A stretch of 64,000 bases of DNA from Comamonadaceae bacterium (GCA_027488985.1 JAIYAR010000007.1:26746-90745), one strand, 5' to 3'. Positions 25,643-35,866 are shown, counted from the first letter of the stretch. Numbers and translations are program-made. The notes: generated by a model from the sequence alone, not told the origin.

Positions 25643-26953
25643 TCAGCTGATGTAGTTGAAGAGTGACAACTTCTGCACTTGCGCGTAGGACTGCAAAGCT
25701 GCCTGATAGCCGGTCTGCTGGTTCTGGAAGTCGGCTACGCCTTTGATCATGTCGAGGTCTTCGGCTCTTGAGCGGTCTGCCTCCAGCTGGATGCTGCGAC
25801 TTTCCTGGTTGGATGTGATACGGTCCGCCCGGTTCAGCAAGTCACCGGCCTGGCCGCGGATGGCAGAGACACGGTCCATGCCGATATCGAGGTTGTAAAT
25901 GGCTTGCCCTACGGCTTGGGTCGCCGCATTGGCGTTGATGGCGCCGCCGATGTCGCGGATGGCATCGTCCATCACGCTGAAAATGCTGGGGTTGGGGTCC
26001 ACCGTAATCACATCGCCGGCAGCGGGGGTGCCTGTGATGGTGAGCGACAAGCCGGGCATGCCGGTGATCGCCGGCGGGCCCACCTGATCCGCAATCAACA
26101 CTGAAACAGGCTTGTTGGACGGGTAGTCAGGCACCGTGAACGGACCTACCTCGTAAGGCGGGCCGGGGAAGGTGGGCAAATCGCCCGTGGCTGGAATTTC
26201 CTCAATGATGTAGCTGGTGGAACTGGTGCCTGCCGTAGCCCCGGGCACCACAGCGCCGAAGGTAATTTTGTAAGTTGCGCGGGTCACCTGGCTGGAGTCC
26301 GTCACGCTGACGTTGCCGGTCCCAAGCGTGCGACCTACCGGAATCGTGCTGGTCGTGACGTTGTAGGCTCCATCGCGTGCCGGCTGGTGCATGAATGCGC
26401 TTTCGCCATCCAAAGAACTCACGATGGCTGTTTCGCTGGTCGCCGTTTGTCCCGGAAGTCCGTTGTAGGTGTAGTCGGGTGCAGTGGCTGTGGGGCCGGT
26501 GAATGGGACAGTGGCGCTAGCCAAGGCTCCGAACAGGGGTTGACCATTGGTGTCAGTTCGGTTGGCGTAGCCCAATATCTGCTCACGTAGGCCTTGCAGT
26601 TGGTTGGCGATGGTTTTGCGTTCTGCGGGGGTGTGGCTGCCATTGCCGGCGCTCACCACCAGTTCGCGGAACTGCTGGAGTGCATCGACCACGTCGCCCA
26701 AGGTGCTTTCGGCGCTGGCAATGGTGTTGCGCTGCACCTCCAGTGCACGCTGGTCGGTGGCAATGCGGGAGAGTCGCATCAGCGAGCGCTCGGCCTGGGC
26801 GGCTGCCGTCGGATCATCACTGGGGCGTACGACCCGCTTGCCTGAAGTGAGATTCTCCTGCAGGTCAGAGAGTGCTGTCTGGCGCTTGGAAAGGTTGCTC
26901 AGCGCGTTGTCATAGGCGTTGGCAGAGCCGAGGCGGGATAAATTGACGGGCAT
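25643..26953 (-). CDS. flgL: Flagellar hook-filament junction protein FlgL (HAP3)
   Basis: 436 aa, secreted through the flagellar export channel to form the second junction ring between hook and filament. The N-terminal flagellin-like coiled coil (NALSNLSKRQTALSDLQENL, GKRVVRPSDDP) and the matching C-terminal helix (MIKGVADFQNQQTGYQAALQ) pair as the D0/D1 domain. The central variable part (about 140-320) is longer than in E. coli FlgL (317 aa). ATG 26953 has GGAGC 8 nt upstream. It is 18 bp after flgK and followed at once by the HDOD gene. Confidence 0.94.
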   Translation of the reverse strand: MPVNLSRLGSANAYDNALSNLSKRQTALSDLQENLTSGKRVVRPSDDPTAAAQAERSLMRLSRIATDQRALEVQRNTIASAESTLGDVVDALQQFRELVVSAGNGSHTPAERKTIANQLQGLREQILGYANRTDTNGQPLFGALASATVPFTGPTATAPDYTYNGLPGQTATSETAIVSSLDGESAFMHQPARDGAYNVTTSTIPVGRTLGTGNVSVTDSSQVTRATYKITFGAVVPGATAGTSSTSYIIEEIPATGDLPTFPGPPYEVGPFTVPDYPSNKPVSVLIADQVGPPAITGMPGLSLTITGTPAAGDVITVDPNPSIFSVMDDAIRDIGGAINANAATQAVGQAIYNLDIGMDRVSAIRGQAGDLLNRADRITSNQESRSIQLEADRSRAEDLDMIKGVADFQNQQTGYQAALQSYAQVQKLSLFNYIS

Positions 26954-26971
26954 GAATAGCTCCTAGCGGCC

Positions 26972-28942
26972 CTAGCGGCCAAGGCCCTGAATCAGGGTGT
27001 CAAATATGTTTTGAGCAATCTGAATCATCTTTGCCGACGCCTGATAGGCTTGTTGAAACTGGATGAGCTTGGCGGCTTCTTCGTCGAGGTTGACGCCGGA
27101 CACGGCGGTCCGGTCTTTCTCCAGATTGGCCGCAATCGTGCTGGACACTTCTGCCGCATAACCAGCGCTTTGCGTACGGATGCCGATCTGCGAAATCGCG
27201 CTTGCATATCCATCGGTCAGCACAGCACCGTCGAACATGGGTTTGTCACGCAGCTTCATCAGTGCGGTGGCATTACCGCTATTGAGTTTGAGGTCGAGCT
27301 TGTACACCGGGTCCTTGACATCGACTACGGTGAATGTGTCCCCCGCCTGGGGTGTCCCGGTGAGCTTGAGGCTCCAGTTGGCCAACGGGTCTACCGCTGT
27401 GATGGCGGTATTGGGGTCGAAGGTGTAGGTGGTTGTATTCGCGGTGGGCAACTCGTCACTGCGGGTGTAGGTGGTTGCGCTGGTGAACGTAAGTCGCACT
27501 GCGGCGTGCGGGATCGCAGTTTGGTTGTTGCTCAGTGCGGTGAGCGAGACTTGTTGCAGGCTTCCCTTGTTCGTGGTTCCCATGGCGCCGGCCACCGGGC
27601 TGGCTACGGCCAACTGACGCGGGGTGGAAAAGACTCGGGAAATGTTGCTGACCGAGGTGGCATAGGGCTTGAACAAAAATCTGTCGCCCAGGTTGGCAGC
27701 TCCTGCGTTCTGGTTGAAGACCAGTCCGTCAACCACTGCCAATGCGGGCGCCGCAGGCGCGGGTGTTTGGGGGAAACTGGTGACTTGACCGTCCGACATC
27801 CGGGTGATGGTTCCTGATGTGCCGGACGTAAATGTCAGTTCGTAATCGGACGCGGCAAACTTGGTGGCATCCGAGATGCCCAATGACAGGGAAGCATTGC
27901 CCGTGTTCAGGGTGGCAGGAGCCTGCGGTATCCGTATGTTGGCTGTCGTATTGATGTCGATCTGAGAGAATAAGTTGCTACCTGGGTTGCCATCCAGATC
28001 CAGTCCCAATCTATGTTGGTCGTTCATGGCCGTAGTGATGGCCAATGTGAGCCGGCCCAGCAGGTTGCGCCCTTCCACGAGGTCACTGTTCTGGAAGCGG
28101 ATCAGGCCGGCCACCTCGCCACCTCCCAGCGCCTGGTCATCCAGGGGCACCAACTGGCCATCACGCTCGATGGCCAGTTTGCTCAACTGGGGATCACCGA
28201 AGTCGTCGTTGATGATGGATACAGGGGACACATTGGTGCCCAGAACAAGAGGCTGACTTCCGGCAATAAAAATGCCGACCGTACCATCGGCTGCAGGGAT
28301 GGACGTTGTTTGCACATACTGATTCAGTTCGCGAACCAGTTGATCCCGCCGGTCCAACAAATCATTGGGTGGCTGTCCGTTACCTTGTGCTTTGGCGATG
28401 GAGTCGTTGACGCTGGCAATACCGGTTGCCAGGTTGTTGATTTTGTCAGCGATTTGATTCAGCTCTTGCGTGACGCTGGGACGCAGGTCGTCCAGCGCCT
28501 GAGCCGCAGCCCGGAAGCGACCAGCCGTCTCGTCTACCCGTGTGAGTGCCACGGTACGAGCTGTCAGGTCGGACGGTGCGCTTGCCACATCGGAAAAGGC
28601 GTTCATCATGTCGCTGATGGACGCGCCCAGGCCGTTGCTGCCTCCGGAAAAAATATCCTGGAGTTGTTTCAGGTTGTTGGAACGAACGACATCCGAGCTT
28701 TGTGTGGAGCTGGCCAGAGTGGCCTGACGTGTCAGAAAGGCGCTGAAGTTGCGTTGGATCGTCTGAACGTCTACGCCTTTGCCCACATAACCGCCACCGG
28801 AAAACTGTCCCTCAACGGCTTTCAACACGACGTTTTGTCGCGAATAACCGGGTGTGTTGACGTTGGCAATGTTGTTGCCGGCGGTTTGCAGTGCGATCTG
28901 GTTCGCCTGCAGTGCGCGGGTGCCGATGTTGAGAACGCTCAT
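26972..28942 (-). CDS. flgK: Flagellar hook-associated protein FlgK (HAP1)
   Basis: 656 aa, the first hook-filament junction protein. It starts with MSVLNIGTRALQANQIALQ and the rod/hook motif NNIANVNTPGYSRQ, and ends with the paired helix LIQFQQAYQASAKMIQIAQNIFDTLI. The central domain (about 280-560) is large and variable, making it longer than the 547-aa E. coli protein. Follows flgJ by 18 bp and precedes flgL by 18 bp. No signal peptide, as expected for a type III exported subunit. Confidence 0.95.
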   Translation of the reverse strand: MSVLNIGTRALQANQIALQTAGNNIANVNTPGYSRQNVVLKAVEGQFSGGGYVGKGVDVQTIQRNFSAFLTRQATLASSTQSSDVVRSNNLKQLQDIFSGGSNGLGASISDMMNAFSDVASAPSDLTARTVALTRVDETAGRFRAAAQALDDLRPSVTQELNQIADKINNLATGIASVNDSIAKAQGNGQPPNDLLDRRDQLVRELNQYVQTTSIPAADGTVGIFIAGSQPLVLGTNVSPVSIINDDFGDPQLSKLAIERDGQLVPLDDQALGGGEVAGLIRFQNSDLVEGRNLLGRLTLAITTAMNDQHRLGLDLDGNPGSNLFSQIDINTTANIRIPQAPATLNTGNASLSLGISDATKFAASDYELTFTSGTSGTITRMSDGQVTSFPQTPAPAAPALAVVDGLVFNQNAGAANLGDRFLFKPYATSVSNISRVFSTPRQLAVASPVAGAMGTTNKGSLQQVSLTALSNNQTAIPHAAVRLTFTSATTYTRSDELPTANTTTYTFDPNTAITAVDPLANWSLKLTGTPQAGDTFTVVDVKDPVYKLDLKLNSGNATALMKLRDKPMFDGAVLTDGYASAISQIGIRTQSAGYAAEVSSTIAANLEKDRTAVSGVNLDEEAAKLIQFQQAYQASAKMIQIAQNIFDTLIQGLGR

Positions 28943-28960
28943 GGTCCGTCGCCTTGTGGG

Positions 28961-29911
28961 TTACACCTGTACTTGCGCACGGCGCAATTGCAGGGTGGTA
29001 TTGATGGCGCGGCTTAGCTTGGCTGCGTACTCGGGGTCGGTGGCGTAGCCGGCTTTTTGCAAGCCGCTGGCAAATGCTGTGACCGACTTGGTCTGTTCTC
29101 TCGCTTTGGCGTAGCGTGGGCTATCGGAGATCAGGCGGGCGTAGTCTTTGAAAGAGTCTTCAAAAGAGTCGTAGGCGCGGAACTTGGCCACTTTCTTCTG
29201 GGCTACTCCGTTCACGTATTCGGTAGTGGTGATTTCGGCCACTTTGCCCTTCCAGCTGGCACCGGCCTTGATACCGAAGAGGTTGAAGGAGTTGCTGCCG
29301 TCTTTGTTGCGGATCTGGTGCTTGCCCCAACCGGTTTCATGGCCGGCTTGGCCCAGCATGAAGCTGGCAGGGATGCCGGTGGCCTTTTCAATCTTGTTGG
29401 CAGCGTCTGAATGCTTGGACACGAAGTCGGCTTGGCTGGCGGTCGGCGCTTTTTTGGTTTTCACCGGTGTGAGCACAGCGTCCGATGCGGTGATTCTGTC
29501 TGGCACCGCTTTGTTGCTCAGGCTTTCCGGGGCTTTGACGGTGGTTGGTAGCGCACTCCCGGTACCCTGGCCCGGCATTTCAACCCCCATCTGGCGTGCG
29601 AGTTGTTGGGAAATCAGGTCGGACAAACCGCCGGGCTGGCCCGACATGCTGACCGATAGCTGCTGGTCAAACAGATCTGTGCCCAAGTCGCTGCCGGGGT
29701 TGTCCAACATGCCGGACTTCATGGTCGCCTCGCGCATGCTTTTGATGAGCTCGCGCATGAACAGGGATTCAAACTGTTTGGCGGTTTCGCGAATGCTCTC
29801 CGGAGTGGCTTTATCCGCACTGGCTTTCAGTGCGCCCAAGGAACGGGCGTCTGCGACCAGATCCTGTGCACTGGAGATGTTGGAACTTCCGGAGAAGGAA
29901 CCGTAGCTCAT
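28961..29911 (-). CDS. flgJ: Peptidoglycan hydrolase and rod cap FlgJ
   Basis: 316 aa. The N-terminal half (about 40-115: AKQFESLFMRELIKSMREATM, DLFDQQLS) is the rod-binding scaffold. The C-terminal half (about 160-305) is a glucosaminidase-type muramidase that opens the wall for the rod, with GQAGHETGWGKHQI holding the catalytic glutamate and SFNLFGIKAG downstream. The two-domain form is typical of beta- and gammaproteobacteria. Starts 1 bp after the flgI stop; its GGAGGT ribosome site lies inside flgI, so the two are coupled. Confidence 0.95.
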   Translation of the reverse strand: MSYGSFSGSSNISSAQDLVADARSLGALKASADKATPESIRETAKQFESLFMRELIKSMREATMKSGMLDNPGSDLGTDLFDQQLSVSMSGQPGGLSDLISQQLARQMGVEMPGQGTGSALPTTVKAPESLSNKAVPDRITASDAVLTPVKTKKAPTASQADFVSKHSDAANKIEKATGIPASFMLGQAGHETGWGKHQIRNKDGSNSFNLFGIKAGASWKGKVAEITTTEYVNGVAQKKVAKFRAYDSFEDSFKDYARLISDSPRYAKAREQTKSVTAFASGLQKAGYATDPEYAAKLSRAINTTLQLRRAQVQV

Positions 29912-29912
29912 A

Positions 29913-31058
29913 TCAAATGACCTCCAACTCCGCGTTCAATGCGCCGGCCGACTTGATGGCCTGAAGAATTGCGAGCAGATCCTGCGGGGTCGCACCCAGG
30001 GAATTCAGGGCTTTCACCACATCCGTAAGCTGGGCCGCTTGCGGGAGTTGGATGAGCTTTCCAGCATCCTGCTTGATTTCGATATTGGCTTTTTCACCGA
30101 CCACGGTCTGCCCGCCGGATAGTGGGTTGGGTTGGCTGATGACGGGGCTGGACGATACGCTGACCGACAGGTTGCCGTGTGCGATTGCGCAGGCGCCCAA
30201 GGTCACCGCCTGGTTCATAACGATAGAACCGGTCCGCGAGTTGATGATGATCTTGGCCGCGGCGATAGAGTTGTCAACCGGGAGCTCTTCCATATCGGCA
30301 ATAAAGCTTACCCGTTCATTCGGGTTGGTAGGTGCTTTGACTTGCACGGTGCGGCCGTCCAGCGCTTGGGCTACACCGGGGCCAAACCGGTTGTTCACAG
30401 CCTGAGCGACTTTACGGGCGGTTTGAAAATCTGAGGCATTGAGGCTGAGGTTGATGGTGGGGCCGTCCTGCAGGCTGGTGGCGACCGATCGCTCCACTTG
30501 GGCTCCATCCGGAATGCGGCCGGCACTCAGGTGGTTGACCTGCACCTTGCTACCGCCCGCGGATGCACCCGCGCCAGCCACAATCAGGTTGCCTTGGGCC
30601 ATCGCGTATACCTCGCCATCCGCACCTTTAAGGGGCGTGGCAATCAAGGTGCCGCCTTTGAGAGACTTGGCGTTGCCCAAAGAGGAAACGTTGATGTCCA
30701 GCATTTGGCCGGGGCGCGCAAACGCCGGGAGTTGTGCCGTTACCAGCACCGCTGCCACGTTTTTCATCTGAAGTTGCGTCAATGAAGCGGGTGTGAGGGT
30801 GAGGCCCAACTGCTCCATGTAGTTCTTCAGGCCCTGGGTGGTGTAGGGCATCTGGGTGGTCTGGTCACCTGTGCCATCCAGGCCAATCACGAGGCCGAAG
30901 CCGGTCAGCTGGTTGCTGCGCACCCCTTCGATGGCAGCGACCTCTTTGATGCGGGTTGCGCTGTGAGCCACTGGCGCGAAGGCCATGCTGAGCGCCATGC
31001 ACAAGCTCGCCCAGCGCCGGAGGCGGGGGGTGTCTGTAAGCAGGTTCCAGTGTGTCAT
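29913..31058 (-). CDS. flgI: Flagellar P-ring protein FlgI
   Basis: 381 aa, a Sec-exported periplasmic protein forming the bushing around the rod in the peptidoglycan layer. Signal peptide about 13-35 (LCMALSMAFAPVAHSA), then the hallmark ATRIKEVAAIEGVRSNQLTGFGLVIGLDGTGD. GIRD-type motifs such as INSRTGSIVMNQ follow. The chosen ATG 31058 gives a rather long n-region with no clear Shine-Dalgarno, so the true start may be slightly downstream. It lies 66 bp after flgH, the largest gap in this part of the operon. Confidence 0.95.
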   Translation of the reverse strand: MTHWNLLTDTPRLRRWASLCMALSMAFAPVAHSATRIKEVAAIEGVRSNQLTGFGLVIGLDGTGDQTTQMPYTTQGLKNYMEQLGLTLTPASLTQLQMKNVAAVLVTAQLPAFARPGQMLDINVSSLGNAKSLKGGTLIATPLKGADGEVYAMAQGNLIVAGAGASAGGSKVQVNHLSAGRIPDGAQVERSVATSLQDGPTINLSLNASDFQTARKVAQAVNNRFGPGVAQALDGRTVQVKAPTNPNERVSFIADMEELPVDNSIAAAKIIINSRTGSIVMNQAVTLGACAIAHGNLSVSVSSSPVISQPNPLSGGQTVVGEKANIEIKQDAGKLIQLPQAAQLTDVVKALNSLGATPQDLLAILQAIKSAGALNAELEVI

Positions 31059-31124
31059 GTGCCGATTCGGTTAACGGGGCGATCCGACTGGATCTGTTAC
31101 CCCTCGGCACTATTTTGGATTTCT

Positions 31125-31814
31125 TTAGAAGGGCTGAAAACTCAAAAAGAACCGTGATAACCAGCCAACTGTTTGGGCTTCGCCCTGAGCGCCACGTCCT
31201 CGAGACTCTACCCGGACGTTAGCGACTTGGGTAGAGCTGATGATGCTGCCGGGTTGCAGCATGCGCGGATCAATCGTGCCGGAGAAGCGCAAGACATCCA
31301 CGTTCTGGTTGACGCCGATCTGCTTCTCGCCGGTGACGACCAGGTGGCCGTTGGGCAAAGTTTCAATGACTGTTGCGGTGATGGAGCCCGAGAACGTATT
31401 GGCGCTCTCGGTACCGCCTTTGCCTGAGAAATTGTTGTTGGTGGCAGCGCCAATATTGAGCTTACCCAAGCCCGCCAGGGTCTGATCAGGCAGAGCAGTG
31501 ATGGCGGAGTCGATCGATGTGTTGCGATTGACTGTGGACGTGGATTTTTGGCTGGCAGTGACGTTTTCCACGATCTGAATGGTGACAGCATCGCCCACTA
31601 GTCGGGCCCGACGGTCTTCAAACGCTGGCCGGAATGCCGCTGTCTGGTAAATGCTGCCGTTGGCCGGTTTGGACACCACCGACGCGATGGGAGCTGCAGG
31701 TACACGAGGCTCCACAAAGTCGACCGTAACTTTCTGCGGCATTTGCTGGCAACCCGCTGCCAGCAGCACGAGGGCTGTAGCGACGGCGATGCGGGTGAGT
31801 GTGGGGTGTGACAT
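31125..31814 (-). CDS. flgH: Flagellar L-ring lipoprotein FlgH
   Basis: 229 aa, an outer-membrane lipoprotein that forms the L-ring. The lipobox LAAGC with lipidated C22 ends a short signal peptide. Conserved segments include GDAVTIQIVENVTASQKS, GNLVVTGEKQIGVN-like text (GHLVVTGEKQIGVNQN), FSGTIDPRML and the C-terminal WLSRFFLSFQPF. Length and order are usual. Follows flgG by 9 bp. Confidence 0.95.
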   Translation of the reverse strand: MSHPTLTRIAVATALVLLAAGCQQMPQKVTVDFVEPRVPAAPIASVVSKPANGSIYQTAAFRPAFEDRRARLVGDAVTIQIVENVTASQKSTSTVNRNTSIDSAITALPDQTLAGLGKLNIGAATNNNFSGKGGTESANTFSGSITATVIETLPNGHLVVTGEKQIGVNQNVDVLRFSGTIDPRMLQPGSIISSTQVANVRVESRGRGAQGEAQTVGWLSRFFLSFQPF

Positions 31815-31823
31815 GGCGGATCC

Positions 31824-32606
31824 TTACAGCTGACCGAGCTTCTGCAGCATCTGGTCAGAGGTTTGAATGGCCTTGGAGTTCATCTCGTAGGCACGCTGGG
31901 TCTGGATCATGGTCACCAGTTCCTGTACCACGTTAACGTTGGAGGTTTCCACAAAACCTTGCGCCAAGGTGCCCAAGCCGTTCGCGCCGGCAGTGCCTGC
32001 ATTGGGTTGACCGGAGGCCGTGCTTTCCGCATAGATGTTTTGGCCCTTAGGCTCCAAGCCGGCGGGGTTGATAAAGCTGGCCAGTGTGATGGTGCCTATG
32101 GGCTGGGGCGCGACGTTGCCGGGTACCTGGGCCGTGACTGCGCCGTCCTGCGCAATCGCCACACTGGTGGCGTTGGCTGGGATGTTGATGCCGTTCAGGA
32201 TAGGCAGTCCGTTGGAGGTGACCAAGCGACCTGCGTTGTCGATCTGGAAGGCGCCGTCCCGGGTGTAACCGGTGGTCCCGTCGGGCATGGTGACCTGGAA
32301 GAAACCGTTGCCTTGAATGGCGACATCCAGATTGTTGTTGGACTGCTGCAAATTGCCTTGGGAGAAGGACCGGCTGGTGGCCACGGTGCGCACACCCAGA
32401 CCCAGTTGCAGTCCTGTGGGTAGTGTGGACTGTTCCGAAGTGTTGGAGCCCACTTGACGCAGGTTCTGGTACATCAAGTCTTCAAACACCGCGTGCGATT
32501 TTTTGAAGCCGTTGGTGGAAACGTTGGCCAAGTTGTTGGAGATCACGTCCAGCTGCATTTGCTGGGCTTCCATGCCCGTTTTGGAGATCCAGAGGGAGTT
32601 AATCAT
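31824..32606 (-). CDS. flgG: Flagellar distal rod protein FlgG
   Basis: 260 aa, building the distal rod. The N-terminal [20 protein letters not shown] with [14 protein letters not shown] is the rod/hook family signature, and the C-terminal [22 protein letters not shown] completes the helical D0 domain. The rod-specific segment [14 protein letters not shown] is present and distinguishes it from FlgF and FlgE. Length equals the E. coli protein. Lies 5 bp after flgF and 9 bp before flgH. Confidence 0.96.
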   Translation of the reverse strand: MINSLWISKTGMEAQQMQLDVISNNLANVSTNGFKKSHAVFEDLMYQNLRQVGSNTSEQSTLPTGLQLGLGVRTVATSRSFSQGNLQQSNNNLDVAIQGNGFFQVTMPDGTTGYTRDGAFQIDNAGRLVTSNGLPILNGINIPANATSVAIAQDGAVTAQVPGNVAPQPIGTITLASFINPAGLEPKGQNIYAESTASGQPNAGTAGANGLGTLAQGFVETSNVNVVQELVTMIQTQRAYEMNSKAIQTSDQMLQKLGQL

Positions 32607-32611
32607 GGCAT

Positions 32612-33352
32612 TTATCCTTGCAGGTTGAGGAGCTGGCCGGCCGCACGGTCATTGGATTCGGCGGTTTGCATCAGCCGGGTCTGGGCTTCAAACTGGCGTG
32701 CGGTCTGGATCATGCCGACCATGGCTTCAATGGCGTTGACGTTGGAGCCTTCGAGCATGCCGGCTTGCACCCGCGCAGTATCTTCGTTGTTGAGTGGGTC
32801 GCCTGACAGCGCGCGGAACAAGCCGTCGCCACCACGGACCAAGGGATCCTCCGGGGTAGGCACCACGAGTTTGAGCCGTCCGATGGCATTGGCCGGTTGG
32901 TTGCCCAGTTTGGCACTGACGGTGCCGTCCGGTTGGACGGTCAGCTCAGCGCCTGCAGGCGAGGTGATGGGGGATCCATCGCTGGAAAGAACTTGCAAAC
33001 CGTTGCCGGTGGTCAAGGTCCCGTCTGTAGCTACCTCAATATGGCCATTGCGCGTATAGGCCTCGGTGCCGTCCAGTCCTTGTACTGCAAACCATGCATC
33101 ACCCTTGGCCATCACGTCCAGGCTGCGATCGGTGCGCATGGCTGGGCCGGGGGTGTTGAGATGACCGGCCGTTGCCTCGAGTGCAAAGACTCGCGTTGTA
33201 GCCCCCTCCCCGCGCAGTGGAACAGCGCGGTAGGTGGCCAGTTGGGCGCGAAAGCCATTGGTCGATACGTTGGCCAGATTGTTGGCCAGGACCGACTGGC
33301 GGCTAGCCGCCGCATTGGCGCCGGTCATTGCGGTGTAAATCAGGCGGTCCAT
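32612..33352 (-). CDS. flgF: Flagellar proximal rod protein FlgF
   Basis: 246 aa. Begins [20 protein letters not shown] with [14 protein letters not shown] and ends with a helix containing [21 protein letters not shown], as for the single-copy-type proximal rod subunit FlgF. The DRLIYTAM start is the best marker separating FlgF from FlgG. Located 5 bp upstream of flgG and 25 bp after flgE. Confidence 0.95.
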   Translation of the reverse strand: MDRLIYTAMTGANAAASRQSVLANNLANVSTNGFRAQLATYRAVPLRGEGATTRVFALEATAGHLNTPGPAMRTDRSLDVMAKGDAWFAVQGLDGTEAYTRNGHIEVATDGTLTTGNGLQVLSSDGSPITSPAGAELTVQPDGTVSAKLGNQPANAIGRLKLVVPTPEDPLVRGGDGLFRALSGDPLNNEDTARVQAGMLEGSNVNAIEAMVGMIQTARQFEAQTRLMQTAESNDRAAGQLLNLQG

Positions 33353-33377
33353 GGTGTGTTTGCTCCAGAGCTAACTG

Positions 33378-34775
33378 TTAACGCAGGTTGACCAGCGTCG
33401 ACATGATCTGGTCCTGGGTCTTGATGGTTTGCGCGTTGGCCTGGTAGTTACGCTGGGCCGTCATCATGTTGACCAGCTCACCGGTAAGGTCGACGTTGGA
33501 GTCTTCCAGGGCGCCCGAGCGCAGGCCGCCGAATTTGCCCAAGCCCGGGCTGCCGAGTACCGGTTGCCCGGACGCATAGGACTCGATCCAGTTACCCCCT
33601 CCGATCTGGGTCAAACCTTGCACATTGCGGAAATCCGCCAGCAACAATTGGCCGCGTGCTTGTGTTTCCCCGTTGGAATACCGCGTGGTGATCACGCCGC
33701 TTTCATCGATGGTGATTCCTGTGAGATCACCGGCGGTATATCCGTCCTGGGTCAGGTTGGATACCGCAAATGAAGTGCCGTATTGCGTTGTCTTGGATAC
33801 ATCCAGCGATGCGGTGAACGTTCCGATGGCAGTGTTGGGCGACGTCAAAGTCAGGTTTTGCGTCGCTAGCGGTGAAGTCAGCCTGCCGTTGACGTCGTAG
33901 TTCAGTTGAAACAGGGCGCCGGTGGCGCCCAACACCAGCTGAGGGTCTGCTGCAAAGGTGCCGGTGCCTGCAGCAGCGAAGGTTGCCCTCTGATTAGGGC
34001 CGGGATTGGCAGTGTTAAACGCAACGTTTGCATTGTGGGTTGCATAGATTGCGGCATTCGCATTCAGCGCAGTAGTACCTGCCGCGACATTCGTAGAGTC
34101 ATAGACGTCCCAAGTGTCAACGGTGACGGCCGGGTTCGCGGTGGTGTCCGGGCCGCGTTTTACAAAATACAGGCTGACAGGAACTTCATTGCCTTGGGAG
34201 TCGAAAGCAGTGAGCGTGGTTCCATAGGTCGAAATCGGGGTCGGTGGTGTACTTTGGATTGCAGGCTTGGTACGCGCATCCAAGTTGAACTCCGCTTCTA
34301 TGCTGGTTGTTGCCTGCGCTGGAATAGGTGCATTTGTTGGAATGACCATATTCTCCGGAGTAATGCTGGTGCGATTGCCCAGCAAGTCCGTGGGGTAGCC
34401 CATCACGTTTGCGCCGCCGTTGGTGATCAGGTTGCCTGTGGCGTCGAGCTTGAATTGACCATCGCGGGTATACGCCGTGGAGAGGTCAGGCATGGTCAGT
34501 TGGAAAAATCCGTTGCCGTTGATTGCAACGTCAAGATTGTTGCCGGTAATGCTGATATTTCCCTGGGTGAACTGTTGGGCCACGGTTCCCACCGCTACAC
34601 CGATGCCAGGTGTCATGTTTCCGCCTGCGGGTCCCAATTGCGTGGCAATAAGTGCAGAGAACTCTGTGCGTGAAGACTTCATGCCCACAGTGTTGGCATT
34701 TGCGATGTTGTTGCCGATGACATCCAGATTCTTGCTGGAGGCATTCAGGCCGGAGAGTCCTGTTTGAAAGCTCAT
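33378..34775 (-). CDS. flgE: Flagellar hook protein FlgE
   Basis: 465 aa, the hook subunit that transmits torque. The N-terminus MSFQTGLSGLNASSKNLDVI with NNIANANTVGMKSS and the C-terminus LVNMMTAQRNYQANAQTIKTQ frame a variable central part (about 150-370). It is somewhat longer than the 402-aa E. coli protein. DGFF-type motif GNGFFQLTMPDLSTAYTRDG confirms the family. Follows flgD by 26 bp; hook assembly needs the cap protein FlgD encoded there. Confidence 0.95.
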   Translation of the reverse strand: MSFQTGLSGLNASSKNLDVIGNNIANANTVGMKSSRTEFSALIATQLGPAGGNMTPGIGVAVGTVAQQFTQGNISITGNNLDVAINGNGFFQLTMPDLSTAYTRDGQFKLDATGNLITNGGANVMGYPTDLLGNRTSITPENMVIPTNAPIPAQATTSIEAEFNLDARTKPAIQSTPPTPISTYGTTLTAFDSQGNEVPVSLYFVKRGPDTTANPAVTVDTWDVYDSTNVAAGTTALNANAAIYATHNANVAFNTANPGPNQRATFAAAGTGTFAADPQLVLGATGALFQLNYDVNGRLTSPLATQNLTLTSPNTAIGTFTASLDVSKTTQYGTSFAVSNLTQDGYTAGDLTGITIDESGVITTRYSNGETQARGQLLLADFRNVQGLTQIGGGNWIESYASGQPVLGSPGLGKFGGLRSGALEDSNVDLTGELVNMMTAQRNYQANAQTIKTQDQIMSTLVNLR

Positions 34776-34801
34776 GGTGGTTTCCTCGGAAAAGGTCTGG
34801 A

Positions 34802-35443
34802 TCAGAGAATGGATTTCACGGCGCTGTAAGCCACTGCTGCTCTGCCTTTGAGTTGCAGTGACATCGCGCCGTTGTCAGTGCCGACGGCAGTGACGGTGTC
34901 TTGGGCGAGGCTGGTTGTCTTGATAGCTTGTCCACCCTGGGTGGCAGTGACTTTGAAGGTGGCGTTAGTTACACCGCTGTACTTGGATGCGTCCCACTGG
35001 AAATTGGTCTGCCCTGCGGGCAGAGAGCCCATGTTGATGGTTTCCAACAGCTGGCCGCCAGGAGTCCTGATGTCAATGGTGACCTTGTCGGCCTTGTTCG
35101 CCAGATTGACGGCACCTTTGGCAACTCCCCCATCAATCGACAGGGTGCTGGATTCCACCAGCACACCATGACCGACCATGCTGGCGCCTTGTAGCACCTG
35201 CATGGACGTGAATTGCTCGGCCATGCTTTTCATGGTTGCATTCAATTCCTGGATGCCTGAGACCGTGTTGATCTGTGCGATCTGGCTGGTCATCTGGGCG
35301 TTGTCCATGGGGTTCATCGGATCCTGGTTGTTGAGCTGGGCGACGAGCAGCTTCATGAACCGGTCGGTTTGCTCCTGAGCGCTGACCGTGCCGCTGCTTG
35401 TTGCAGCGCTGGTGCCGGTGGTTCCACTGATGGCAGTTGTCAT
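34802..35443 (-). CDS. flgD: Flagellar hook cap protein FlgD
   Basis: 213 aa, the scaffold that caps the growing hook. The conserved N-terminal part reads FMKLLVAQLNNQDPMNPMDNAQMTSQIAQ, the signature of FlgD, and the C-terminal part is the FlgD Ig-like/tudor-like fold (VTIDIRTPGGQLLETI, GQTNFQWDA). Not retained in the finished flagellum. Between flgC and flgE in the usual order. Confidence 0.95.
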   Translation of the reverse strand: MTTAISGTTGTSAATSSGTVSAQEQTDRFMKLLVAQLNNQDPMNPMDNAQMTSQIAQINTVSGIQELNATMKSMAEQFTSMQVLQGASMVGHGVLVESSTLSIDGGVAKGAVNLANKADKVTIDIRTPGGQLLETINMGSLPAGQTNFQWDASKYSGVTNATFKVTATQGGQAIKTTSLAQDTVTAVGTDNGAMSLQLKGRAAVAYSAVKSIL

Positions 35444-35461
35444 TTCCTTTGATCCTCAGGT

Positions 35462-35866
35462 TTACTGACCCATTTGCAGCGTTTTGAGCAGCAGGCTTTT
35501 TGCGGTGTTCATCACTTCCACGTTGTTCTGGTACGAACGCGAGGCCGAAATCATGTTGACCATTTCTTCGACAGGGTTGACGTTGGATTGGGTGACATAG
35601 CCTTCTGCATCAGCGGAGGGGTGGAGGGGGTTGTGGACTTTGCGCAGCGGCTCGTTGCTCTCTTTGATGGAGCTGACTTTGACGCCCGAGGACGCCTCCG
35701 ACCCCATGGGTACAGTTTCGAATACCACCTGGCGGCTTTTGTAGCCTTGGCCATCTGGCCCGGCGACTGCATCGGCATTGGCCAGGTTGCTGGCTACTAC
35801 GTTCAATCGCTGGGACTGTGCGCTGACGGCGCTACCGCTGACATTGAAGATGGAAAACATGGACAT
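35462..35866 (-). CDS. flgC: Flagellar proximal rod protein FlgC
   Basis: 134 aa, the usual length. N-terminal VSGSAVSAQSQRLNVVASNLANADA and C-terminal NPVEEMVNMISASRSYQNNVEVMNTAK are the D0 helices of a rod protein, and GYVTQSNVNPVEEM is characteristic of FlgC. Starts 28 bp after flgB and ends 18 bp before flgD. Confidence 0.95.
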   Translation of the reverse strand: MSMFSIFNVSGSAVSAQSQRLNVVASNLANADAVAGPDGQGYKSRQVVFETVPMGSEASSGVKVSSIKESNEPLRKVHNPLHPSADAEGYVTQSNVNPVEEMVNMISASRSYQNNVEVMNTAKSLLLKTLQMGQ